Assembly (NCBI GenBank): GCA_944386565.1
Contig: CALXBO010000001.1
Span: 62,001 to 126,000 of the forward strand
Direction: 5' to 3'
DNA: 64,000 bases
Origin: an uncultured Ruthenibacterium sp.
Lineage (GTDB): Bacteria > Bacillota > Clostridia > Oscillospirales > Ruminococcaceae
The notes below the pieces were generated by a model, which saw only the letters and a program-made list of their open reading frames with translations, ran no database searches and was not told the origin of the DNA. A program made the translations under genes and the position numbers. Each line of letters starts with the position of its first letter. Positions within the stretch are counted from its first letter, which is position 1. Shown one piece after another: positions 25,172-33,696 of the stretch.

Positions 25172-26581
25172 ATGCAGTTTACATGGATTCGCGCGCTGCC
25201 GCATCTTTTTGCGGACGATGCGCGCCAGCGCTCGGCGCTTGTGCGGACGGTGCGCTTTTTCGCGGCGATGCTTGTGCTGACGCTCGTCGCGCGCGGTGCG
25301 TCCGGCGCTTCTCTGCCGGTCGTCACCACCGCCGTTCCGTCGCGCGGGACGGTCGTGCAGTCCGTCACGGCGCAGGGCTCGCTCGCAGCGCAGCCCGGCG
25401 GAGTGCTCACAGCACCGGAGGGGCTCACGGTCAGCCGGGTGCTCGTTCAGGTCGGTCAGACCGTCGCTGAGGGCGACGCCGTCGCGGAACTGGATGAGGA
25501 CTCCGTCAGCCGTGCGCTGGACGAAGCAAAAGCGGAGGCGGCGCAGCTCTCCGCGCAGCTCTCCGAACTGACCGCCACCTCCGCTCCCGATTCGGGGAGT
25601 GTGAACGCCGCCCGTCTGGCGCGCGATCAGGCTCAGGAGAACTACAACGCGGCGGATTCTTCCACGGCACAGGAAGTCGCGGCGGCACAGTCGGAGCTTG
25701 ATGCCCTGCAGTCGGAACTCGACTCCATGAAAGCTGACCCGGCAACGACGCCTGAGGCGCTGACGCAGCAGCAGGGGCTGGTGGACGCCGCGCGAACCGC
25801 ACTCGAAACAGCGCAGAAAACGCGCGACGATACGCTGCGCTCGCTGCGGCAGGCGCTGGATTCCGCGAATTTGTCCTGTTCGCAGGCGGAGTCTGCCTAT
25901 GCGGCAGCTTCCGAGTCGGCCCGGCGCACGGCGCAGTCCAATGAGGCGGAAGCGAAGAGCGTCCGTCTTTCTCTTGAGACGGCAAACGAGAGGGTTGCCG
26001 AACTGGAAGATATTCTGAACGCGGGGTGCGTCCTGAAAGCGGATGCCGCCGGGAGCGTCCGCACACTGGACCTCACGCCCGGTGCGGAAACGCCGTCCGC
26101 CATTGCGCAGCTGACGGATGCGTCCGCCGGGTTTGTGCTCACGGCTGAACTGACGGAGGAGCAGGCGGAGCAGTTGGCCGAGGGCAGCGCGCTCACGGTG
26201 CGTCAGGAGGAGAAAGAGGGAAAGGCGACAGTCGCATCTCTGGAAAAATCGGAGAGCGGTGTTCAACTGACGGCGTACCTCCCCGCGGATGGCTGGAAGA
26301 CGGGGGCCGTCAGCATTTCAGCGGAGCTGTCCAGTACGACCTATGACATGACGCTGCCGTCTTCGGCACTGTATGAGGACAATTCCGGCCCGTTTGTCTA
26401 TGTCATTGAGGAGCGCTCCACCGTGCTCGGGCTTCAGTACGTTCTTGTCCGCACGCCCGTGACGTGTCTGGAAAACAACGGTACGACAGCCGCAGTTTCC
26501 AGCGTGTTCGCCCCGTCGGCGAAAGTTGTCGTCAGCGCCACGCGCACCCTGCAGGAGGGCGCGCGGGTGCGTCTCGCATGA
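25172..26581 (+). CDS. HlyD/MFP-like efflux adaptor protein
   Basis: 469 aa. An N-terminal membrane helix (~26-45) is followed by a biotinyl-lipoyl half motif (VSRVLVQVGQTVAEGDAVAELD, ~88-110), a long Ala/Glu-rich coiled coil (~112-270), the second lipoyl half (KADAAGSVRTLDL) and a beta-barrel region. This is the domain order of membrane fusion proteins that link an inner-membrane pump to extracytoplasmic partners; in Gram-positives they often accompany MacB-type transporters. It follows the second permease by 3 nt and overlaps the next gene by 4 nt. Finding it in a sugar-import-type operon is unusual. Confidence 0.85.
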   Translation: MQFTWIRALPHLFADDARQRSALVRTVRFFAAMLVLTLVARGASGASLPVVTTAVPSRGTVVQSVTAQGSLAAQPGGVLTAPEGLTVSRVLVQVGQTVAEGDAVAELDEDSVSRALDEAKAEAAQLSAQLSELTATSAPDSGSVNAARLARDQAQENYNAADSSTAQEVAAAQSELDALQSELDSMKADPATTPEALTQQQGLVDAARTALETAQKTRDDTLRSLRQALDSANLSCSQAESAYAAASESARRTAQSNEAEAKSVRLSLETANERVAELEDILNAGCVLKADAAGSVRTLDLTPGAETPSAIAQLTDASAGFVLTAELTEEQAEQLAEGSALTVRQEEKEGKATVASLEKSESGVQLTAYLPADGWKTGAVSISAELSSTTYDMTLPSSALYEDNSGPFVYVIEERSTVLGLQYVLVRTPVTCLENNGTTAAVSSVFAPSAKVVVSATRTLQEGARVRLA

Positions 26582-27543
26582 GCCGCGTGCGCGGCGCAGC
26601 GCTGTGGCTGCTCGCGGCGCTGTGCGTATGGGGTTCGTTTCAGACTTCGGCGCGCATCGCGCTTCGATATCCGGGGCTCTCTCTCCGGTATGATGATCCG
26701 GTGGACGCCCGGAGCGTGCGTCAGGCGCTGGAAGACGCCCCGGAAGAACCGACGCCCGCGTTCTGGACGGAACAAAACGGCGCGGTGCAGACAGAGTTCC
26801 GCGCATCGGAAGCGCTGTGCATCGGCGTGTCGGGCGATGCGTCGCTCGTCTGGCCGGAAAGATTCCTCAAAGGAGGATGGTTCGGCCCGATGGCGGAGAG
26901 AATGTGCGCCGTGTCCCGTCAAACGGCGCTCGAACTCTTCGGCAGTATCGACTGCATTGGTCAGACGCTGACGCTGGACGCAGAGACGTATACCGTCAGC
27001 GGCGTTTTCAAGGGCAAAGAGAGCGTGGTCGTGTATTCCGCCCCGGAGAGCGCGGAGTTTACCGCCATCGAGCTGACCGGTGAAGGGGAGAATCCGCGAG
27101 CCGATTCGCTGGCCTTTGCCGCGGCGGCAGGCCTGTCCGAGCCGGATGACATTGTGTACGGCCGGGCGATGGCAAAAATCGCACGCACCGCGGCGTGGCT
27201 CCCTTTGACCCTCGCAAGCCTGCCGCTCTTTGCTGCGGCATGGCGAGCGCTGCGCAGACGCATTCCGCGCTCCGTGTGTCTTTTTGCGCTTGCGTTTGCC
27301 GCAGCGATGATCCTGCCGCCGGTTCTGAACGCTGTGCCCGGATGGCTCATTCCGTCACAGTGGAGCGATTTTTCCTTCTGGCCGTCATTGGTCGAAGCCG
27401 CTGCGGAGCGCTGCACGGAGTGGTTCCGTCTTGCGCCTTCGTCGCGGGACGTGGAGATGAAGTGTCTGCTGATAGCACAGGCTGTCTTCTGCATTGTGTC
27501 GACGGCTGCAGTGTTGCGCAAACGTGCCGGAAAAAGCTCATGA
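26578..27543 (+). CDS. membrane protein with MacB-periplasmic-domain-like region, no FtsX core recognised
   Basis: 321 aa. An N-terminal helix (~5-22) is followed by ~160 extracytoplasmic residues; AVSRQTALELFGSIDCIGQ and TLDAETYTVSGVFKG resemble the part of the MacB periplasmic core domain that precedes FtsX. Three further hydrophobic segments lie at about 195-215, 225-247 and 290-308, but the usual four-helix FtsX permease arrangement and an ATPase are not recognisable. The start overlaps the adaptor stop (ATGA). It may form a non-canonical complex with the adaptor. Function unknown. Confidence 0.75.
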   Translation: MSRVRGAALWLLAALCVWGSFQTSARIALRYPGLSLRYDDPVDARSVRQALEDAPEEPTPAFWTEQNGAVQTEFRASEALCIGVSGDASLVWPERFLKGGWFGPMAERMCAVSRQTALELFGSIDCIGQTLTLDAETYTVSGVFKGKESVVVYSAPESAEFTAIELTGEGENPRADSLAFAAAAGLSEPDDIVYGRAMAKIARTAAWLPLTLASLPLFAAAWRALRRRIPRSVCLFALAFAAAMILPPVLNAVPGWLIPSQWSDFSFWPSLVEAAAERCTEWFRLAPSSRDVEMKCLLIAQAVFCIVSTAAVLRKRAGKSS

Positions 27544-27549
27544 TATGAG

Positions 27550-27584
27550 AAAAGCCCGGACCGCAGTGTGCGGTCCGGGCTTTT
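27550..27584. terminator. bidirectional terminator
   Basis: Perfect 16-bp stem AAAAGCCCGGACCGCA/TGCGGTCCGGGCTTTT with a 3-nt loop, between convergent operons. Confidence 0.94.
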
Positions 27585-27617
27585 GATATTGGGCGGCAGA
27601 AAAATGTGCAGACGGTG

Positions 27618-29363
27618 TCAGGGCTGCAGCGGCATACCGAGAAGGCGCTCCAGTTCCCGGCGGTACAGGCGATTCGGATAGCTGCGCGATTCGAAGAACA
27701 GATCCGCCATATGCTGCGGCAAAAAGAGGGGAAGAAGTTCCCGAAGTTCCGCTTCCATCTCGGAAAGAATGCGGTACTGCTTCGGCGCGCGTTCCCGCAG
27801 ACAGTCCAGTTCCACGCTGCTGTCCGTGAAGAAATCTCCTCGGAATGCGGAACAGTTGATGAGCACGGCATCTTCCATGCGGTACATCAGGTCGATGAGG
27901 CGGGCGATGTCGCGGTGCCGGGTGATCTTGGGAAGGTACGCGCCGATCAGTTTGTAATAATCGTAACGGCGCTCGTCACCGCTGACGATGCAAACGTCAT
28001 AGACCCCGTGGTACACTCCCATAAAGCGCTCCCAGAATGCATGGCTGTCCGCGCGGAGATTCCAGCAGCGGTCCGCCGCATAGAATGCCGTGTAGCGGCT
28101 CGTCTCAAAGAGCCCGTAAGGGTTTCCGTGCGAGAACGTGCTGCACCAGTTCGTGTTGATCATGCCGTCGCACCGGGTCTTCGAGATCAGCTCGCACCAT
28201 GCGTCAACGTTCCGCAGACGCTGCTCGACGCGGGGATAGTTCTGCATGCCGCACCGGTCGTATGCGCGGACGGAGCAGCAAGGAATGGTGCGGATGCCGC
28301 GGGCGTGAAGCGCTTCCATGAGCGGAGGTGCGTCTGTGTTGACGGTCTCCGGGCTGTACAGCCAGACGGCCACAACAAGATCGCGGTCGAGCCGGGAGAT
28401 CGCGTCAAAGGTTCCGGCGTCATTCTGTGCACCGGTCAGCATATCGTGCCACACGATGGGCGTTTTCCCGAGAGATTTGACTTTCTGTGCGAGGCGGTTG
28501 ATGTAATCGACGGCGATGCGGGAGCGGGAAAGGCCGCTCTGACGGCATTCCGGGCTTTGGCCGAGACTCCACACTTCATCGCATCCGAGATGCAGATAGC
28601 GGCTCTCCGGATGCATTTCGGCGGTCTCTTCAATGAGCGAGGCGGCCAGCTCAAACGAGCCCTCGCGCAGCGGGCACAGTTCACCGGGTGCGTCCGGAAC
28701 TTCCCGCAGGTGTCTGTACTCCGGGAGTTTCAGCGCGTATTCCAGATGCCCAAAACTCTGCTGGAGCGGGATCACGTCAATAAAGTGATCGTGCGCGGTC
28801 TGAAGCAGCTGATCGAGTTGTTCCCGCGTCAGTGCATCGAGCGGGTGGCAGAACTCCCTGCGCTTGCGCGGCAGCTTGTCCTCGTACTCGATCACAAGCG
28901 TGTTCAGTTTGAAATGAGCCATCTCGCGGATGTACTCCAGAATGCGGCCAAACGACGGAAAGAGCCCGCGCATATCGAGATAATCGCTGCGCACGGCGAG
29001 ATCGGGCCAGTCCGTGATCTCGAGCGACGGATGGGCGGGAAGCTGAAAATACTGGCACAGAGTCTGGAGACCGTAGAACAGCCCGGCGGCGTCCGTGCCG
29101 CACAGCTGCAGTGTGTCGCCGCGCAGGCTGAGAAGGTAGCCCTCCGGCATCCGGACAGGGCAGTTCGGTGCGAAGCTGTTTTCGGAATACAGGGCAAAGT
29201 GCCCCTGCACAATGCGGACACTCCGGAACAGCTGCGCCGCGGCACGGCACAGACGTTCATCTCTTTCGGGCATTGCAAGGACGACCGGCGTTTCCGGGCC
29301 GACGGTGCACAGACCGGTCAGCCGGATGCAGCGCTGGGGCTCGGGGATCAGAAACAGTTCCAT
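27618..29363 (-). CDS. glycoside hydrolase family 20 protein (beta-N-acetylhexosaminidase-like)
   Basis: 581 aa. An N-terminal GH20b-like region (to ~115) ends in GLFYGLQTLCQYF, followed by the TIM-barrel domain starting DYLDMRGLFPSFGRI. The catalytic Asp-Glu pair is in YLHLGCDEVWSLG near residue 255. No signal peptide is visible, so the enzyme is cytoplasmic and would act on imported short N-acetylhexosamine oligosaccharides. The GAGGTG ribosome site fits the ATG at 29363. It is co-transcribed after the Gfo/Idh/MocA gene (10-bp gap). Exact substrate not assignable. Confidence 0.88.
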   Translation of the reverse strand: MELFLIPEPQRCIRLTGLCTVGPETPVVLAMPERDERLCRAAAQLFRSVRIVQGHFALYSENSFAPNCPVRMPEGYLLSLRGDTLQLCGTDAAGLFYGLQTLCQYFQLPAHPSLEITDWPDLAVRSDYLDMRGLFPSFGRILEYIREMAHFKLNTLVIEYEDKLPRKRREFCHPLDALTREQLDQLLQTAHDHFIDVIPLQQSFGHLEYALKLPEYRHLREVPDAPGELCPLREGSFELAASLIEETAEMHPESRYLHLGCDEVWSLGQSPECRQSGLSRSRIAVDYINRLAQKVKSLGKTPIVWHDMLTGAQNDAGTFDAISRLDRDLVVAVWLYSPETVNTDAPPLMEALHARGIRTIPCCSVRAYDRCGMQNYPRVEQRLRNVDAWCELISKTRCDGMINTNWCSTFSHGNPYGLFETSRYTAFYAADRCWNLRADSHAFWERFMGVYHGVYDVCIVSGDERRYDYYKLIGAYLPKITRHRDIARLIDLMYRMEDAVLINCSAFRGDFFTDSSVELDCLRERAPKQYRILSEMEAELRELLPLFLPQHMADLFFESRSYPNRLYRRELERLLGMPLQP

Positions 29364-29373
29364 ACTCGTCACC

Positions 29374-30312
29374 TCAATACAGATGTTCGATCGCGCGGAT
29401 GATCGCAGCGCCGTACGCGCTGTCGCACCGGAGGATGCGGCCGCCGCGCACACCCTCCACAAAATCAGACCACTGCGCGGAAAATGCGTCGGGATACATG
29501 CCGGTGTCCACGCGGACATACTCGCCGCCGTAGGTGACAGAGAGGTCTGTCCCGGTGTGAAGCCGGATGGCGCCGTGCGCAAAATACAGCATGGTTTCGT
29601 TGAGAGGAACAACGGGATAACCGCACAGAGAGATCGACGCGCTGACGCCGTTCGACATTGTGACCAGCATCTGTGCGCTGCCGTCCACCTCGACGCCCTC
29701 CTGCAGATAGGTGCAGGAGCCGGTGATGGCGGAGATCGAACTTCCGGTGAGATAACACAGTTTGTCCAGCGAGTGCGCGGCGTAATTCATCGAGATGCCG
29801 CCGCCTGCCATCCGCTTGCTCAGAAACCAGCGCGGCCGGTCCGGCTGAAAATAGTTGGTGGTGCGAAGGTCGGCGACCATGGCGAGCTGTCCGAGCTTTC
29901 CGTCCTCCATCAGGGCTTTGGCCGCCCTGTTTTCAGGAATATAGCGCTGCACATGTCCGACCTGGAGAAGAACGCCTGCCTCGGAACAGATTTTTTCCAT
30001 CCGAAGGCACGACTCGTACGACGTGGACATGGGCTTTTCCAGAAGAATGTGCGCGCCCGCTTCGGCGCAGGCCAGAACACATTCTTCGTGAAGTGCGTGC
30101 GGCAGGCTGACGATCACCAGTGCGGGTGCTTCCCGACGGAGCATTTCACGGTAATCGGAATAGGATGCGGCGCCGAAAGGCGCGGCTGCCTGCTGCGCCC
30201 GTTCGAGGTCAAGGTCGGCCACGGCAATCAGCTGCGTGTCCGGATGCTGCGCTACGGCGGCGAGATGATTGGCGCTGATCGCACCGGCGCCGATCATTGC
30301 AACGGTATACAT
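29374..30312 (-). CDS. Gfo/Idh/MocA family oxidoreductase
   Basis: 312 aa. An N-terminal Rossmann domain begins VAMIGAGAISANHLAAV (NAD(P)-binding), LEKPMSTSYESC carries the conserved EKP lysine, and AGGGISMNYAAHSLD the catalytic His region of the C-terminal domain. Such enzymes oxidise or rearrange sugars and sugar phosphates. The partnership with GH20, and with a divergent sugar-isomerase-like gene, points to catabolism of an unusual amino sugar or inositol-like compound; the substrate is unknown. GGAGGAGCTCT precedes the ATG. Confidence 0.93.
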   Translation of the reverse strand: MYTVAMIGAGAISANHLAAVAQHPDTQLIAVADLDLERAQQAAAPFGAASYSDYREMLRREAPALVIVSLPHALHEECVLACAEAGAHILLEKPMSTSYESCLRMEKICSEAGVLLQVGHVQRYIPENRAAKALMEDGKLGQLAMVADLRTTNYFQPDRPRWFLSKRMAGGGISMNYAAHSLDKLCYLTGSSISAITGSCTYLQEGVEVDGSAQMLVTMSNGVSASISLCGYPVVPLNETMLYFAHGAIRLHTGTDLSVTYGGEYVRVDTGMYPDAFSAQWSDFVEGVRGGRILRCDSAYGAAIIRAIEHLY

Positions 30313-30471
30313 AGAGCTCCTCCTTTTCCCGGAACGGAAAATCATCCTGATACAGCTCCCGGCAAACAGTGGACTTTTGGTGAGGAAAGGTGTACTCTGG
30401 AGAAAGAATCCGCAGCTGTCAGAACACCGGGATCGAACGACGGATTGCAATTTCCGGGCTTTTACAGGTTC

Positions 30472-30500
30472 ATTGTTCCATTTCCCGGGAACTTTGTCAA
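30472..30500 (-). promoter_or_regulatory. promoter of the oxidoreductase-GH20 operon with palindrome in the spacer
   Basis: Minus-strand consensus TTGACA (30495-30500) and AACAAT (30472-30477), spacer 17 bp. The spacer contains the perfect palindrome TTCCCGGGAA (30482-30491), a likely operator. A second inverted repeat, TTTTCC/GGAAAA, lies at about 30325-30342 near the start codon. Confidence 0.55.
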
Positions 30501-30532
30501 GCGGCATTTTCGATGCGACAGGAGGATACAGA

Positions 30533-31285
30533 ATGATTCGGACAGGCCTTACTTCAGTGACTTTCCGGCAGAAGTCTGTCGGAGAGATCGTGGACATGGC
30601 GGCAGAAGCGCATTTGGATGCAATCGAATGGGGCGGAGACATTCATGTGCCCTCCGGAGACAGAGCCGCGGCCGAGCGCGCGCTGCGCCTGACGAGAGAG
30701 GCCGGTCTCTTCGTCAGCGCATACGGCTCGTACTACCGTGCCGGAACGGGACAGGATTTCGACGCCGTTCTCCGGACAGCCGGGTGGCTGGATTGCAGGC
30801 TGATCCGCGTCTGGGCGGGCGATACCGCAAGCGCGGAATGCAGCGGGAGTGCGCGCAGTGCGGTCACGGAGGATCTTGCGCGCATCGTTGAACGCGCGGC
30901 GCGCGAGGGATGCCGCGTCGCGACAGAATATCACGCAAGGACGCTCACGGATACGCTGCCCTCCGCGCTTCGGCTGCTCGGGGACGTGCCCGGTTTGCGA
31001 ACGTTCTGGCAGCCCCCGGTCGGCTCTGCGCCAAAAGAAAATCTGGAAGCGCTGGAGCGCCTCAGGGACAGGGTCGAGAGCATCCATGTGTACCACTGGG
31101 CTCCCGCGCTGGAGCGCAGACCGCTGAGTGAGGGCGGGCAGGTGTGGCGTGCCTATTTCGAACAGGTGCGGCGCATGGACGGCGTGCACACCGCGACGCT
31201 CGAATTTGTAAAAGACGACAGCGTTTCGCAGATGCTGAGCGATGCAAAAGCGCTGCGGAACATCCTCGAACGTCAACCGTTTTGA
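30533..31285 (+). CDS. sugar phosphate isomerase/epimerase family protein (xylose isomerase-like TIM barrel)
   Basis: 250 aa. Beta-strand motifs of the AP-endonuclease-2/xylose-isomerase-like barrel are visible: LDAIEWGGDIHVP, LFVSAYGSYYR, CRLIRVWAG, CRVATEYHARTLTDT, SIHVYHWAP and TATLEFVKDD, supplying the Glu/His metal ligands expected of the family. GGAGGATACAGA precedes the ATG. It is divergent from the oxidoreductase/GH20 operon across a 220-bp regulatory gap and probably acts in the same sugar pathway. Confidence 0.9.
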   Translation: MIRTGLTSVTFRQKSVGEIVDMAAEAHLDAIEWGGDIHVPSGDRAAAERALRLTREAGLFVSAYGSYYRAGTGQDFDAVLRTAGWLDCRLIRVWAGDTASAECSGSARSAVTEDLARIVERAAREGCRVATEYHARTLTDTLPSALRLLGDVPGLRTFWQPPVGSAPKENLEALERLRDRVESIHVYHWAPALERRPLSEGGQVWRAYFEQVRRMDGVHTATLEFVKDDSVSQMLSDAKALRNILERQPF

Positions 31286-31324
31286 GGCTGAATAAACGAA
31301 AGAAGCGCACAAAAACGGGAGAAT

Positions 31325-33649
31325 TTATTTGTCGGAGCCGGCTGCATTCCATACCATGCCGATTTCTTCCAAAGCGGAAATCTGATGGGGTGAAAGCTGG
31401 CCTTTTGCGTATCTCACACGAAAACTGTTAATCCATCTTCCGAGATGATCTCCGTTTTCTACATAGGATTGAGGAATGCGCAGATGTCCATGTTCTTTCC
31501 GGAAGAGTTTCAGCTTTTCCAGTTTGTTTTGAAATTTAGCATCTTTATTGTTGACGGGAAGGCCGATTTTGATCAGTAGAGCAGCCCGGTCAGGAGAAAG
31601 CGTCCCTGCTGCCATTTGCAGCCGCATTCGTTGCGCCCAGAGACCAAGCGGTGCTGTTTCGCCATGGCCTTCATCCAAAGGGACGATGCAGTGCCCGTGC
31701 TCTTGTGCGAACCGGCGCAGTTTGTCACACATTGCATCAAACTGGACATCAGAGTGATAATCAAAGCGAATCCCAATATCGGCAAGCAGAGAGACTTTTT
31801 CCGAAGAAAGCAATTTTTTCCGTCCTCTTTTGATTTGTTCCTGAATCCAGATATCATACCGAAGTTCTTTCGGCGAGCTTTCCCTGTCGGGAAGCGTATG
31901 ATCGTGTTCTATCCAGTAAGAGCGTATTGCATCATAAGTTTTCTGCCAGTTGTGTTCCGGAACATTCCAAATGATATTCAGCGATTCGAGACGGCGGATT
32001 CGATCCTCACTCAGCCGTCCCTGACGATATGCTTTTCTCTGCCCGCTGACCCATTCGCATAGGTCAAACCCTCGGGCCAGATAGCCCGGGGGCACATTGG
32101 TGTGTCCGTAGTGAAGATAAAATTCTGTCAAATCCTCTAAATGACGCTCCCAGGTGTAATCCAGAAACCCGATGTATTGCTGATTGTCGTCGTTTGTCCG
32201 TTCATCCCAATCGGCATACACGTTCTGGAGCTTTTCCAAAAGAGCAGGATCGGGAAGACGGACTCCTTTTTTTGCGCAGGCAGGACAGCGCCGATTGCCG
32301 CTTATAAAGTGAGCGGGTGTCACAAGATATACTAATCCGCATGTGTTGTGACGCAGTTTGACGGGAGCGGTTGCTGATTGATACTCGCTCAGAACGCTGT
32401 ATTCCTCGCCCGTCAATTCGCGGATCTGCGCCCTGAATTCATCCGGTGTTTTTTTGCGGCAGGGGCTGATACAGATGTGATTGCGCCCATCAAGAATACT
32501 TTTTGCGGTTGTCCACAACAATTCACCGCAATGACTGCATCGAAACGCATTCTTATTCCCAAACCCCTGAAATCCTTTTCCGGAGTAAGGGTAACCAAGA
32601 CGTTCAAATTCAGGCAAAAGGTCAAAGAACTTTTGTGTACCGAGATTTCGCCGGGTTTCATTGGCGCGTTCTATACGCATTCGTTCGGCGCATATGGAGC
32701 ATCCTTTCCGAAGAAGTGACGAAGCGTTCTTTTGAAAGGTTTCACCGCATATTCTGTGCAGGACCTTCACAGGAGTCCGGAGATCCTGACAGGACGACAG
32801 AACCTCATATTCATTTGGATATTTGAGTTCAAGATCCTTCAGAAAGGATTCATATTTCCGGCAAATCGGACAGCCGCCGTGCTTCAATAAAGCGGCAGGT
32901 GAGATTGAAAAATTCTGGCCGCAGGCCGTGCAGAGAAAATCCGAACGGGAGCGAGCGTCCTTCCCGCTGCGAATCAATGTGATGCCGGGGGGAAGGCTCT
33001 CACTCGGATCTGTCTTTTTTCGAGGAGCAGAGGAAGAAGAGCATATCTCCCGACGAGAAAGTTTTGCGGGAGTGTCTTTCATCTTTTTCTGCAGACGGTT
33101 TTTCTGTTGTTGCGCTTTTTGACGCTTCTTTTTCTCCCGTTCCAATAGCTGCGGCGTAATACCGTCAAACAGTCCGTCACATTGGGCCTGCCGCAATTTC
33201 TGGGAGACCGTACTGACGTGAAGATGTACGATTTCGCTGATTTTTTGCCGTGTAACCCCCTGTTTGGCAAGGGCGATGATTTCGAGCAGAACGGATTTGC
33301 TGGCATTTTGGCGTACGGCGGTCCAGTCGATTTTTTCCAGAGGATAGCAACTCAGTTTGGCAGTGATTTCTCTGCGAATCCAGGAAGGATCGGAACGACG
33401 ACAGTCCAGTTCAACGTAGCTCATGTGAAGCGTCTCGGAGGCGTAGCGAGCTTTTTCGGCGTCGTTTTCCTGAATTTGTTCCAGAGATTGTCCGCTGAAT
33501 CTCTCAAAAGCACCGGCTTCATAATGCTGCTGTCCGTGCGTTTCAATCAGAAGCCGGCGCTTCGGATCATAAAAGTCGTATTTAAAGCAAGTGTCCCGGC
33601 CGTTGCGAACCAGGCGAACCGTATACTGATGGACAAATGCGATCTGCAT
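31325..33649 (-). CDS. main open frame of the frameshifted nuclease gene (774 aa from its first ATG)
   Basis: This frame alone encodes the nuclease-like core (ETHGQQHY motif near residue 37), the helix-turn-helix (~130-155), CxxC fingers (CTACGQNF...CPIC near 240-265, then CGETF...CSIC, CSHCGELL, CGLVY...CPAC) and four helicase-associated repeats (about 505-580, 583-645, 650-715, 718-772), each with the W/F...H-G/D-H...W...L pattern. No ribosome binding site precedes the ATG at 33649, which supports it being the continuation of an upstream frame rather than a gene start. Proteins with helicase-associated repeats bind nucleic acid; the enzyme's target is unknown. Confidence 0.7.
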   Translation of the reverse strand: MQIAFVHQYTVRLVRNGRDTCFKYDFYDPKRRLLIETHGQQHYEAGAFERFSGQSLEQIQENDAEKARYASETLHMSYVELDCRRSDPSWIRREITAKLSCYPLEKIDWTAVRQNASKSVLLEIIALAKQGVTRQKISEIVHLHVSTVSQKLRQAQCDGLFDGITPQLLEREKKKRQKAQQQKNRLQKKMKDTPAKLSRREICSSSSAPRKKTDPSESLPPGITLIRSGKDARSRSDFLCTACGQNFSISPAALLKHGGCPICRKYESFLKDLELKYPNEYEVLSSCQDLRTPVKVLHRICGETFQKNASSLLRKGCSICAERMRIERANETRRNLGTQKFFDLLPEFERLGYPYSGKGFQGFGNKNAFRCSHCGELLWTTAKSILDGRNHICISPCRKKTPDEFRAQIRELTGEEYSVLSEYQSATAPVKLRHNTCGLVYLVTPAHFISGNRRCPACAKKGVRLPDPALLEKLQNVYADWDERTNDDNQQYIGFLDYTWERHLEDLTEFYLHYGHTNVPPGYLARGFDLCEWVSGQRKAYRQGRLSEDRIRRLESLNIIWNVPEHNWQKTYDAIRSYWIEHDHTLPDRESSPKELRYDIWIQEQIKRGRKKLLSSEKVSLLADIGIRFDYHSDVQFDAMCDKLRRFAQEHGHCIVPLDEGHGETAPLGLWAQRMRLQMAAGTLSPDRAALLIKIGLPVNNKDAKFQNKLEKLKLFRKEHGHLRIPQSYVENGDHLGRWINSFRVRYAKGQLSPHQISALEEIGMVWNAAGSDK

Positions 33650-33696
33650 GTGCTCGAACAGCGCGATGAGATAGCGCTCGGGATAGCTGACTCCGT

